Below are positions 42,242 to 50,489 of a stretch of DNA of 59,353 nt, piece after piece. This DNA is from Deltaproteobacteria bacterium. Its GTDB lineage: Bacteria > Desulfobacterota > Dissulfuribacteria > Dissulfuribacterales > QOAL01. Numbering within the stretch: position 1 is the first letter of the stretch; each line of letters opens with the position of its first letter. The position numbers and the translations under genes are program-made. Location of the stretch: the NCBI GenBank assembly GCA_027028245.1, contig JALVJO010000078.1:1-59353 (forward strand), read 5' to 3'. Under the pieces are notes generated by a model. That model did not search any database and was not told the DNA's origin. It was given only the letters and a program-made list of their open reading frames with translations.

Positions 42242-42532
42242 ATGGCAGAAAATATTGATGATATCACCATCAGGTACGAGGACGAAAACGGCAACCTTAT
42301 CGTGAAGGAATTAAAGAAAGAGGTGCTTACCAGGGGCAGCTGGACCACCATAATGTTTTTATACCAGGAACTCGATCGCAAGACAGGGGAGTTCGGGCCT
42401 GAAAAGGCAACCATACGCCGGTACAGGAAGCAGGGTGGGCAGTTCCGTCCCCAGAGCAAGTTCAATATCTCCAACAAGAAACAGGCGGAAAAGATAGCGC
42501 AGGTACTGACAAGCTGGTTCTCCGGAGACTGA
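42242..42532 (+). CDS. Conserved hypothetical protein
   Basis: A 96-residue basic protein I do not recognise. It begins MAENIDDITIRYEDENGNLIVKE, has a hydrophobic-aromatic TRGSWTTIMFLYQELDR segment and a basic middle (ATIRRYRKQGGQFRPQSKFNISNKK), then AEKIAQVLTSWF. The basic/aromatic beta-rich pattern could suggest nucleic-acid binding, but this is speculation. The start at 42242 has AGGAGAAAAGG ahead, and an upstream Met at 42194 is rejected. It ends 8 bases from the convergent hpnH stop. Confidence 0.65.
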   Translation: MAENIDDITIRYEDENGNLIVKELKKEVLTRGSWTTIMFLYQELDRKTGEFGPEKATIRRYRKQGGQFRPQSKFNISNKKQAEKIAQVLTSWFSGD

Positions 42533-42540
42533 GTCCTTTT

Positions 42541-43554
42541 TTATTCGGTTTTAATCCCCTTCAATGTGACCAGCAGCGCTTTCAGGGGGTGCTTAACCGT
42601 GTCTATGACTGCCGAGGGTTCATAGCCGCAGTGCACCATGCAGTCGGTGCATCTGGGGTCATTGCCCCTTCCGTATTTGCTCCAGTCGGTTTTTTCCATC
42701 AACTCCCTGTATGTTGGTGCATATCCATCATCGAGAAGATAGCAGGGTCTCTGCCATCCGAATATGTTCCTGGTGGGATTACCCCAGGGTGTGCAGCGGT
42801 AATTCTGGTTTCCTGCAAGAAAGTCCAGGTAGAGTGTGCTGTGGTTGAACTGCCATTTCTTTTCCTTTGCCTTTTCAAAGATGCCCCTAAACAGCTGGAT
42901 GGTTGTCTGCCTGTTCAGGAAGTTTTCCCTGTCTGAGGCATTTTCATAGTTGAATCCTGCAGAGATAGTCATGGCTTCCACGTTGAGATCTGTCAGAAAA
43001 TCCAGGAATTTTTCTGCAGACTCGGCAGTCTCTCCAAGGAAAAAGGTCGTGTTGGTGGTTACCCTGAATCCCCGGGAAACCAAGAGTTTTATAGCATTTA
43101 CAGCCTTGTCGAAGGTGCCGGGCGCTCCCACCATCTCATCATGTTTTTCTTTCAGGCCGTCCAGGTGGATGTTGAAGGTCAGGTACGGAGAGGGAGAGAA
43201 TTCGTCTATCCTTTTTTCCACAAGCAGGGAATTGGTGCACAGGTAAACAAATCTTTTCCTCCTGATGAGTTCTTTCACAATGACAGGTATGTCAGGATGC
43301 ATCAAGGGCTCGCCTCCCGGGATAGAAACCACCGGTGCACCGCATTCTTCTGCAGCATGTATGCATTCTTCCACGGAGAGACGTTTTTTTAGGATCTCAG
43401 GCGGATGAGCAGTCTTGCCGCAGCCCTTGCATTTCAGATTGCACATAAAAAGGGGCTCCAGCATGAGAACCAGGGGAAATTTTTCCCTGCCGCTGAATAT
43501 ATTCCTGGTGATGTACTGGCCAAGTCTGATTTTTTGGATAGCTGGTATGGACAC
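42541..43554 (-). CDS. hpnH: Hopanoid radical SAM protein HpnH (adenosyl hopane synthase)
   Basis: Catalyses attachment of the adenosyl group to diploptene, the first step to bacteriohopanetetrol-type side chains. The 337 residues match. The radical SAM motif C38-x3-C42-x2-C45 appears in MCNLKCKGCGKTAHPPEIL, followed by VSIPGGEPLMHPDIP. The HpnH-typical segments GRGNDPRCTDCMVHCGYEPSAV and RCTPWGNPTRNIFGWQRPCYLL are present. It is the distal gene of the trxA...hpnH transcription unit. No squalene-hopene cyclase gene lies in this window, so the substrate would be made by genes elsewhere. Confidence 0.94.
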   Translation of the reverse strand: MSIPAIQKIRLGQYITRNIFSGREKFPLVLMLEPLFMCNLKCKGCGKTAHPPEILKKRLSVEECIHAAEECGAPVVSIPGGEPLMHPDIPVIVKELIRRKRFVYLCTNSLLVEKRIDEFSPSPYLTFNIHLDGLKEKHDEMVGAPGTFDKAVNAIKLLVSRGFRVTTNTTFFLGETAESAEKFLDFLTDLNVEAMTISAGFNYENASDRENFLNRQTTIQLFRGIFEKAKEKKWQFNHSTLYLDFLAGNQNYRCTPWGNPTRNIFGWQRPCYLLDDGYAPTYRELMEKTDWSKYGRGNDPRCTDCMVHCGYEPSAVIDTVKHPLKALLVTLKGIKTE

Positions 43555-43583
43555 TTTTAACTCCTGAAAGGTGGATTGAAATC

Positions 43584-44462
43584 TCAGTTTTGAGGATTGA
43601 TGAAGGCGGGTTCCGATTCAACAGGCTCTGGATAATGACGAGGATCGAGGAATCTTCGGATTGCTGCTTCAAGGTGATCAAGGGGGACAAGGGTATCAAG
43701 ACATGGGCCGTGCGGCCTGAGGTTAAGTATTCCGTAAACCGGCAGGGGATACGTATCCTGTATTCCGCTGGCAAGGTCTCTCTGGCAGGCTACAGCCAGG
43801 ATGATTTTGGGTCTTCTTTCAACCACTATTCTCCTTGCGATTGTGCCCCCGGTGGCTACTGCAAGATGAATATTATACTTGTCGCTGAGTTCCAGCAGGC
43901 CGGCGATGGAGCATTTGCCGCATCTTTTGCAGTTTCTGACGTTGTAAGTGAGCCTGAGTTTGCACCTGCTGTTCTGAAGACAATGGGGCATGAGCATCAG
44001 CATCTGCTCGGGCCTGAAAGTGCCTGCCTCTGACAGAACCAGGTCGTTATTTACCCTGATGAATGAGGAGCGGATCTTGTTTTTGGAGATACCAAAGATT
44101 CTTCCTATCAGGGTCATGACAGGCAGAAACAGCCTGATGGTTATTCCCCGCATCTTATTGAAAAAGGGCAGGTTTTTACCAGTTGTTGATTTTATCAAAA
44201 GGCCGAGACTCGCCCATAGGACGACCAGGAGGGCGCTGCCCACAAGTCCTGCAGCGATCCACTTGGCCCAGGGATGGATGGCATTGAAGCCGAAATAGGG
44301 GATTATCCACAACGATAACAGGAACAGGCACAGGAAGAGGCTTGTAACGGCCACAAGCGTCAGAAAAAGCCCCTTGCCTGCTGTTTCATCCAGGTTCTTG
44401 GGCTTGGTCATAGTGTCTCTTTGTTCCGGCATGGTTAAGGGTTTCGGATAGGACAGCTCCAT
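43584..44462 (-). CDS. DUF116 membrane protein inside the hopanoid unit
   Basis: A 292-residue protein with two N-terminal membrane helices (about 30-58 and 68-92) and a cytosolic DUF116 domain with a Cys cluster (PHCLQNSRCKLRLTYNVRNCKRCGKCSIAGL), which could bind an Fe-S cluster or zinc. The family has no defined activity. It lies between ispH and hpnH, with only 11 and 29 bases to its neighbours, so a link to isoprenoid or hopanoid Fe-S chemistry is plausible. Two nearby Met codons (MPEQ..., MTKPK...) are alternative starts. Confidence 0.8.
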   Translation of the reverse strand: MELSYPKPLTMPEQRDTMTKPKNLDETAGKGLFLTLVAVTSLFLCLFLLSLWIIPYFGFNAIHPWAKWIAAGLVGSALLVVLWASLGLLIKSTTGKNLPFFNKMRGITIRLFLPVMTLIGRIFGISKNKIRSSFIRVNNDLVLSEAGTFRPEQMLMLMPHCLQNSRCKLRLTYNVRNCKRCGKCSIAGLLELSDKYNIHLAVATGGTIARRIVVERRPKIILAVACQRDLASGIQDTYPLPVYGILNLRPHGPCLDTLVPLDHLEAAIRRFLDPRHYPEPVESEPAFINPQN

Positions 44463-44473
44463 CCCATTCAGTA

Positions 44474-45424
44474 TCAGTCTTTTCCTTTCTGTTCAAGTGC
44501 AGGAAATACAGGCTGTTTAAATCTCATGGATTCTTCTCTTCCCTGCATGGTCTCAACAGAAATATCAAAATGCCTGCCGAGTCTTTCTATAACCTCCTGA
44601 ACCAGGACTTCAGGAGCGGATGCACCGGCTGTAATGCCTATCCTCTTTTTCCCTTCAAGCCACTTCATGTCTATGGCACCGGCATTGTCTACCAGATAGG
44701 CAGGAAGGCCCTGGGCAGCCCCGGTTTCCCGGAGGCGATTGGAATTTGAGCTGTTGGGCGAACCCACCACCAGGAGCAGTTCTATTGATTCAGAAATTTT
44801 TCTCACGGCATCCTGCCGGCTCTGTGTGGCATAACAGATATCTTTCAGGTTTGGTCCGTGAATGCCTGGGAATTTCTCGTTCAACATGTTTATAAGGTCC
44901 CTGGTGTCATCTGTACTGAGGGTGGTCTGGGTAACATAGGCCAGCTTGTCGGTCCTGGAGACCTTCAGATTTTCTATGTCTTCAATGGTGGAGATCACGT
45001 GCACTTTCCCATTGACCCTTCCAAGGGTGCCTTCTACTTCAGGATGACCATGGTGGCCTATAATGATTATGGTGTGGCCCGTTTTGGCATAACGCTGTGC
45101 CTGATGATGAACCTTCTTGACTAGGGGGCAGGTGGCATCAATGGTTATCAGGCCCATTTCTTCAGCCTTCTTCTCCACTGCCATTGCCACACCATGGGCG
45201 CTGAAAATGGTTATGGAACCCGGGGGGATTTCCTCCAGTTCTTCTACAAACCTAGCACCGGCCTTGGAGAGATTCTGGATAACGTGGGTATTGTGGACTA
45301 TTTCGTGGATTACCCATACTGTATCATCATAACGCGAAAGGGCGGTCTCAACTATCTTGATGGCCCTTTTGACCCCGGCGCAGAACCCTCTGGGCTGGGC
45401 AAGAACAATTTCGAGTCTTTTCAT
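44474..45424 (-). CDS. ispH: 4-hydroxy-3-methylbut-2-enyl diphosphate reductase
   Basis: Last MEP-pathway step: converts HMBPP to IPP and DMAPP with a 4Fe-4S cluster. The 316 residues contain the three cluster cysteines: C15 in QPRGFCAGV, that in DATCPLVKKVHHQ and that in DICYATQSRQDAV. HEIVHNTHV and the His/Glu/Thr active-site set are visible. Its start overlaps the hpnB stop by 4 bases, so it is translationally coupled and firmly part of the unit. Placement next to hopanoid genes suggests matched isoprenoid supply. Confidence 0.96.
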   Translation of the reverse strand: MKRLEIVLAQPRGFCAGVKRAIKIVETALSRYDDTVWVIHEIVHNTHVIQNLSKAGARFVEELEEIPPGSITIFSAHGVAMAVEKKAEEMGLITIDATCPLVKKVHHQAQRYAKTGHTIIIIGHHGHPEVEGTLGRVNGKVHVISTIEDIENLKVSRTDKLAYVTQTTLSTDDTRDLINMLNEKFPGIHGPNLKDICYATQSRQDAVRKISESIELLLVVGSPNSSNSNRLRETGAAQGLPAYLVDNAGAIDMKWLEGKKRIGITAGASAPEVLVQEVIERLGRHFDISVETMQGREESMRFKQPVFPALEQKGKD

Positions 45425-46545
45425 GGTGTTTCCCGTCTATAGCATCTGCCTTTCCAGCAGGCGCCTTTTCCTGCCAGATGACTTAAAGCTGATGACCATG
45501 TCATTGCCATAAAAAGCATGGCTGCTGCCGGCAGTGACAAGGCAAGAAGTGATGGCTGGTGGTAAAATTTGATTACTGGAAGATAAGTGATGCATATAAA
45601 TAGTAATGCTGCTATGCAGAGGACAGCAATTTCATTATCTATGGAAAAAAGTCCAAGGACAGGCCAGAAAAAGAGTATGATCATAATGACTGTGGCCAGA
45701 ATGAGCAGCAGCCAGGAGTACCTGAGCTGGGCAAAGGCTGTTCTTTCCACCATGTGCCAGATATCTTTTATGGATTCATAGCTTCTGATGCTGACAACGG
45801 ACCTGGTAAGACCTATCCAGGTCCTGAAACCGGCTTTTTTGACCTTTGAGGCAAGGCTGCAGTCATCAATTATGGCATCCTTTATAGATTCGAAGGCACC
45901 AGCCTGCCTGAGGGCATGGGTCCTCGCCAGGATAAAGCCTCCTGCAGCGGCGGCAGTGGATGTGTCGGCCCTGTTTGAGAGCTGGAAGGGATATAACAGC
46001 TTGAAAAAGTAGATGAAAGCCGGCATGAAAAGCCTTTCATAGATGTTTTTCATTCTCAGTTGTGCCATGAGAGAGACAAGATCCAGGTGGTTTTTTTCAA
46101 GGTGTTCCACCGCAGCGGTAATTATTCCTGGTTTGAGTATTATGTCAGCATCCAGAAGCAGCACAAATGGGGTGTTGACCCTTTGAAATCCCTGTTCAAG
46201 TGCCCAGACCTTTCCGCTCCAGCCAGGAGGAAGAGGCCTTCCCCTGATGACAGAGCCTGAGGTGCTCATTGCCTTTTGTGCTACGGCTGCTGTCTGGTCG
46301 GTGGAACAGTCATCCACTACTATTATTCTTATGCAGCTGCCTTGCTTTTTTACTGCTCCGATGGTCTTATCTATGGTTTTTTCTTCATTTCTGGCCGGTA
46401 TCAGAACGGTCAGCTCCTTTCGGGGTGAAGGGGGTTTTCCGCCGCGGCTTTCAAGGGTTTCCTTTACCTTCCAGGGCTGCCAGGGCAGCAGGAGTATTAC
46501 CAGCCAGATAAAGGCAGCTGAAATGGAAAGGAAGAGATACAACAC
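45421..46545 (-). CDS. hpnB: HpnB-like hopene-associated glycosyltransferase
   Basis: A GT2-family membrane glycosyltransferase of 374 residues. TM at the N-terminus, then the catalytic domain with LIPARNEEKTIDKTIGAVKKQ, VVDDCSTDQTA (DxD-type region), LLLDADIILKPG and DDCSLASKVKKAG. Three or four C-terminal membrane helices follow (YSWLLLILATVIMIILFFWPVLG ...). This plan matches hopene-associated HpnB, whose reaction is not settled. It lies 20 bases after bamD and overlaps ispH. Confidence 0.85.
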   Translation of the reverse strand: MLYLFLSISAAFIWLVILLLPWQPWKVKETLESRGGKPPSPRKELTVLIPARNEEKTIDKTIGAVKKQGSCIRIIVVDDCSTDQTAAVAQKAMSTSGSVIRGRPLPPGWSGKVWALEQGFQRVNTPFVLLLDADIILKPGIITAAVEHLEKNHLDLVSLMAQLRMKNIYERLFMPAFIYFFKLLYPFQLSNRADTSTAAAAGGFILARTHALRQAGAFESIKDAIIDDCSLASKVKKAGFRTWIGLTRSVVSIRSYESIKDIWHMVERTAFAQLRYSWLLLILATVIMIILFFWPVLGLFSIDNEIAVLCIAALLFICITYLPVIKFYHQPSLLALSLPAAAMLFMAMTWSSALSHLAGKGACWKGRCYRRETP

Positions 46546-46565
46546 TTGTCTTTAGTTGAATAGGA

Positions 46566-47357
46566 TTAAAAGGGCCAGATCTTGTTCCACCAGTGTTCTT
46601 TTTTTAGTACCAGGGGCTCAGTGTTTTCAGATTCGTGGTATTCCAGCTTGGCCAGTTCGTCCTTGTGTTCAGCTAGGATTCTTGCCGCCTTGTAATAGAT
46701 CGGGGTGTCAGGATAGATCGTAACGATGTTTTCCAGGCGCTTAAGGGCCTGATGCAGGTGATCTGTTCTGAGGTACCAGTGGGCTACCACCCATTCATGC
46801 TCTGCCAGAAGCGCTCTGCCCTCTGTAATCCGTTTTTCCGCCTCCACTGTAAAGGCACTTTCCGGATATCTTTTTATGAGACGGTTATAGGTGTCTATCA
46901 TCTTGCGGGTGCTGGTTTGATCCCTGTCAGGCGTATCCATGAGGTTGTAATAGCATGAGCCTATCTGAAATATTACATAGGGGACAGCCTCGTTGGTGGG
47001 GTGGAGATTTTCGAATTCCTCATAAAGGGGAATGGCCTCTTCATAGAGTCCCTGGTAATATTTGCAGTCGGCAAGCCTGAGCTCCGCAACAGTGGCGTAG
47101 GGGCTGAAGGGATAGCGGTCTCTTATCTTCTTGAATTCTTCTTCTGCAAGCTGATAGCGGCCTATGTCGAAGTAATGCATGGCCTTGGCCGTAAGCTGGG
47201 CCTGGGGCGCAACAGGGCCTTCCTCCTCAGTGTCTTCAGAAGGAGAAAAGATGTGCTTGAGCCATGAATCCCCCTCCTTGGAAAAGCCTGCAGACGGCAT
47301 GGCAAGGAGTAGCACAATATGGAGACAAATTATCCTGCTCAGGATTTTCAAGTTCAT
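46566..47357 (-). CDS. bamD: BamD/YfiO-like outer-membrane assembly protein
   Basis: Five-TPR-type BamD component of the beta-barrel assembly machinery. The 263 residues carry repeats FDIGRYQLAEEEFKKIRDRYPFSPYATVAELRLADCKYYQGLYEEAI ... DTYNRLIKRYPESAFTVEAEKRI. A signal peptide is present (LHIVLLLAMPSAGFS), but there is no Cys at its end, so the usual lipid anchor of BamD seems to be missing. The start overlaps the trxB stop (ATGA). Confidence 0.85.
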   Translation of the reverse strand: MNLKILSRIICLHIVLLLAMPSAGFSKEGDSWLKHIFSPSEDTEEEGPVAPQAQLTAKAMHYFDIGRYQLAEEEFKKIRDRYPFSPYATVAELRLADCKYYQGLYEEAIPLYEEFENLHPTNEAVPYVIFQIGSCYYNLMDTPDRDQTSTRKMIDTYNRLIKRYPESAFTVEAEKRITEGRALLAEHEWVVAHWYLRTDHLHQALKRLENIVTIYPDTPIYYKAARILAEHKDELAKLEYHESENTEPLVLKKEHWWNKIWPF

Positions 47358-48271
47358 GACAGGTCATGTTCAACAGCAAAGGCAGCTGTAGCTCCATCTG
47401 AAACTGCCGTAACGATCTGGAGCAGGGGCTTGAGCCTGCAATCTCCTGCAGCATAGACACCCTTTTCAGAAGTCCGCATCCAATCGTCTGTCTTGATGAA
47501 ACCGCCCTGGTCCATGTCCACAAAGCCCCTTAGAAATTTCGTGTTGGGCTGTATGCCTACGAAAATAAATACCCCCTGTACTGCAAGGGTGGACTTGGCA
47601 CCGCTTTTTTTGTTGAGTATTCGGACAGCTTCAACACTGTCGGAACCCATGATCTCTTCCACAATGCTGTCCCAAATGAACTCTATCAAGGGATTTTCCA
47701 TGGCCTTTTTTTGGAGGATCTTTGTGGCCCTGAGCTCGTCCCTTCGGTGTATGACATATACCTTTTTGGCGAATTTTGTCAGGAATATCGCCTCCTGGAC
47801 GGCACTGTCGCCTCCTCCCACCACGGCTACCACCTGGTCCCGGAAAAATGGCCCGTCGCATGTAGCGCAGTAGGAAACGCCCCGGCCTGTGAGTTCTTCT
47901 TCTCCCTTGACGCCCAAGGCTCTGTGGGTAGCACCTGTGGCAATGATGATAGTCCGGGTGAGGATCTCTTCGTCTCCCGCCAGATTTATCTTCAAGGACG
48001 AGTCATCCTGCCTTGTTATGCTGACCACCTCTCCGTTTTTTTCTTCTATGCCGAATTTCCTGGCGTGGGCTGCCATCTTGTCCACCAGGTCGAAGCCTGA
48101 AATGCCTTCAGGAAAGCCTGGGTAGTTGTCTACGCGGTCAGTTATGAGAACCTGTCCGCCGGGACTCAGCTTTTCCAGCAGCATCCCGTCTAGATCGGAT
48201 CGTCCTGCATAAATGGCTGCAGCAAGTCCTGCTGGACCGCCGCCTATTATTACCAGCTGTTTCTTGTCCAT
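47354..48271 (-). CDS. trxB: Thioredoxin reductase
   Basis: FAD-dependent reductase that passes NADPH electrons to thioredoxin. The 305 residues show the FAD motif VIIGGGPAGLAAAIYAGRSDLDG, redox pair CATC in YCATCDGPFFRD, NADPH motif VVGGGDSAVQEAIFL with HRRDELRATK, and the C-terminal GVYAAGDCRLKPLLQIVTAVSDGATAA. It follows trxA by 3 bases, and its stop overlaps bamD, making the unit clearly polycistronic. Confidence 0.96.
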   Translation of the reverse strand: MDKKQLVIIGGGPAGLAAAIYAGRSDLDGMLLEKLSPGGQVLITDRVDNYPGFPEGISGFDLVDKMAAHARKFGIEEKNGEVVSITRQDDSSLKINLAGDEEILTRTIIIATGATHRALGVKGEEELTGRGVSYCATCDGPFFRDQVVAVVGGGDSAVQEAIFLTKFAKKVYVIHRRDELRATKILQKKAMENPLIEFIWDSIVEEIMGSDSVEAVRILNKKSGAKSTLAVQGVFIFVGIQPNTKFLRGFVDMDQGGFIKTDDWMRTSEKGVYAAGDCRLKPLLQIVTAVSDGATAAFAVEHDLS

Positions 48272-48274
48272 TTG

Positions 48275-48604
48275 TCAGACCACTTTGCCTATGGCTCCCT
48301 CTATGACAGCCTTACCAACTGCACCGGTGATCTGGTCCACGACCTGGCCGTCCTTGAAAAGGATAAGGGTAGGTATGGCGCGAATTCCGTATCTGCCTGG
48401 CGTGGCTGGGTTTTCATCCACATTCATCTTTGCTATCCGGACCTTTCCGTCGTACTTTTGGGCCATTTCGTCCACCACAGGTGCAATCGCCCTGCAGGGG
48501 CCGCACCAGGCCGCCCAGAAATCAACAAGCACGGGAAGATCTGACTTGAGCACCTGGGTTTCAAAATCCGCATCTGTGACCTGAAAAATTTTGTCGTTTG
48601 ACAT
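48275..48604 (-). CDS. trxA: Thioredoxin
   Basis: A 109-residue cytosolic thioredoxin with the classical active site [13 protein letters not shown] and cis-Pro in [14 protein letters not shown]. First gene of the seven-gene unit. AAAGGAG precedes the ATG closely, and a strong sigma-70-like promoter lies at 48725-48753, giving a leader of about 110 nt. It serves with trxB as disulfide reductant. Its position ahead of cluster-containing IspH and HpnH may matter for redox maintenance, which is inference. Confidence 0.97.
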   Translation of the reverse strand: MSNDKIFQVTDADFETQVLKSDLPVLVDFWAAWCGPCRAIAPVVDEMAQKYDGKVRIAKMNVDENPATPGRYGIRAIPTLILFKDGQVVDQITGAVGKAVIEGAIGKVV

Positions 48605-48724
48605 GATATAGTTCTCCTTTTGAAGAAGTTATTTTAATTGAAAGAATTTTTCGTTGCTGTGAGTTGTTGTCTGAAATAATTTAAGTTTGATAACCAAAAA
48701 GGCTAGCCCGCCATGAATCTGGAA

Positions 48725-48753
48725 AGTTTAGGATAGCTTAAGTGGAGTGTCAA
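48725..48753 (-). promoter_or_regulatory. Sigma-70-like promoter of the trxA-hpnH unit
   Basis: On the minus strand TTGACA (48748-48753), a 17-base spacer and TAAACT (48725-48730): perfect -35, optimal spacing, 4 of 6 in the -10. The start site would be near 48717. Copy 3 of the MITE lies about 120 bases upstream of it. Confidence 0.7.
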
Positions 48754-48873
48754 GGAATTAAGGTCAATTAAACCGGATAAAAAAGGTCAAAGCACCTGGT
48801 ACAGCCGGCACCTGGGGGTGCTGAAACAGACTGATTGATGCTCATAAATGGGACTTTTCACTTTTTCTTCCGG

Positions 48874-49097
48874 GGAGCATTCCCGGTTTGTCCCTGTATG
48901 AGTTAGGGCAAGGATTGGCGCATTTCTTTCAAGGTTCACCAAGCCGCTGTGCAGATTTCAAATCTTTCTCGAATGCATACATCGCCAATCTCAGCGGCTT
49001 CACTGCGGCTGAAGTGGGCTTCCTTGTGGTGAAACCTTTCAAGAAACACCCCTTCCTTGCCAGTGGCACAAATGGGGGGACAAAATGGGAATGCTCC
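48874..49097. repeat. MITE-like element, copy 3 (224 bp)
   Basis: Same length and ends as copy 1 (GGAGCATTCCCGG... and ...ATGGGAATGCTCC), about 19 substitutions by eye and no gaps. Nested inverted repeats are retained (TTTCTTTCAAGGTTCACCA with TGGTGAAACCTTTCAAGAAA, which is a better pair than in copy 1). It ends 10 bases past the radA stop, between radA and the trxA promoter. The plus-strand frame FFQGSPSRCADFKSFSN ... GTNGGTKWECS stays open. Confidence 0.85.
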
Positions 49098-49107
49098 CTT
49101 CTTCCGA

Positions 49108-50487
49108 CTAGGGCTGCAGCACGCTGTTTATGTCCTGCAGCGATGAAGCCCGGACTAGTTCCATCCCTTCCGGTACCTTTAATTTTTCTGTCCCGGCCCT
49201 TGGAACAAGGCATTTATTAATGCCAAGCCTTGATGCCTCATTTATCCTCAGCTGCATCCTTCCCACCGGCCTTATTTCGCCTGTGAGACCGACCTCTCCG
49301 AAAACCGCGGTGCCGAGCCCAAGGGCCTTTTCTGTAAAACTTGAAAGAATCGCACATATAAGGGGCAGATCCGCTGCTGGTTCTGAAAGCCTGAACCCCC
49401 CTGCCACGTTTATGAAAATATCCCTGTCGTAAAGGGCTATTCCCAGATGTTTTTCAGCCACTGCAGTAAGAAGTGCCAGGCGGTTGGAGTCGACACCAGC
49501 GGTTGTCCTCCTGGGCATTGCCAGGTATGACCGGTTTACCAGGGCCTGAATCTCCACAAGAATCGGCCTGGTTCCCTCGAGACAGGGGACTATGACAGAG
49601 CCGGCGATGTCCTTTTCCCTCTGGTCCATGAACACATTGGACGGGTTTGTCACCTCTTTCAGCCCGGAATCGGTCATTTCAAAAACACCGATTTCGTGGG
49701 TGGGGCCGAACCTGTTCTTGACGGTCCTGAGTATGCGGAAGGAATGTGTACGGTCGCCTTCAAAATACAAGACCGTGTCAACCAGGTGTTCCAGGGCGCG
49801 AGGGCCGGCTATTGCACCTTCCTTGGTGACATGTCCGATGATGAAAACAGTCAGCCCCATGCCCTTTGCAACCTGCATCAATGCAGAGGCGACACTGCGT
49901 ACCTGATTGATGCTTCCGGGAAGTGAGCCTATGCCGGGATCATGCAGTGTCTGGATGGAATCAACGGCCAGTATGTCAGGCTGCGTCTGTCGAACCGCCT
50001 CCTCGACCCTTGGCATGGCAGACTCGCATAAGACCAGCATGCTGCCGCTCCCAGGGCCTATTCTTTCGGCCCTGAGCTTTATCTGGGCAGATGATTCTTC
50101 ACCGCTTACATAAAGTACCTTGAGTTCCCTGCCGGAAAGTACAGAAAGCGTCTGTAGCAGAAGAGTTGATTTGCCGATACCAGGTTCACCTCCCAGAAGG
50201 ATCAGGGATCCGGCTACTATGCCCCCTCCGAGTACCCTGTCTACTTCAGCTATGCCTGTTTCGAGACGAACTGCCTTGTCCTTTGAGGAAATTTCAGAAA
50301 GGGGAAGGGGGGCTTCAGTTTGGTGTGCATCTGCCCCGGATGTCCGCTGAATAACCGGTTTTTGGACCCTTCTTTCTTCCATGGAGTCCCAGGAACCGCA
50401 TTCCGGGCACCTGCCGAGCCATTTTACAGAACTGTAGCCGCAGCTTTCACATATGAAGATTTGTTTTTCAGTGCTCGCCAAAGCCAT
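49108..50487 (-). CDS. radA: DNA repair protein RadA (Sms)
   Basis: RecA-like branch-migration helicase. The 459 residues include a C4 zinc finger (CESCGYSSVKWLGRCPECGSW), Walker A GGEPGIGKSTLLLQ, the RadA-specific KNRFGPTHEIGVFEM and a C-terminal Lon-protease-like domain (residues about 290-459, with AVFGEVGLTGEIRPV). It starts 2 bases after the stop of the histidine kinase gene, an unusual pairing that suggests co-transcription. Confidence 0.96.
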   Translation of the reverse strand: MALASTEKQIFICESCGYSSVKWLGRCPECGSWDSMEERRVQKPVIQRTSGADAHQTEAPLPLSEISSKDKAVRLETGIAEVDRVLGGGIVAGSLILLGGEPGIGKSTLLLQTLSVLSGRELKVLYVSGEESSAQIKLRAERIGPGSGSMLVLCESAMPRVEEAVRQTQPDILAVDSIQTLHDPGIGSLPGSINQVRSVASALMQVAKGMGLTVFIIGHVTKEGAIAGPRALEHLVDTVLYFEGDRTHSFRILRTVKNRFGPTHEIGVFEMTDSGLKEVTNPSNVFMDQREKDIAGSVIVPCLEGTRPILVEIQALVNRSYLAMPRRTTAGVDSNRLALLTAVAEKHLGIALYDRDIFINVAGGFRLSEPAADLPLICAILSSFTEKALGLGTAVFGEVGLTGEIRPVGRMQLRINEASRLGINKCLVPRAGTEKLKVPEGMELVRASSLQDINSVLQP

Positions 50488-50489
50488 TT

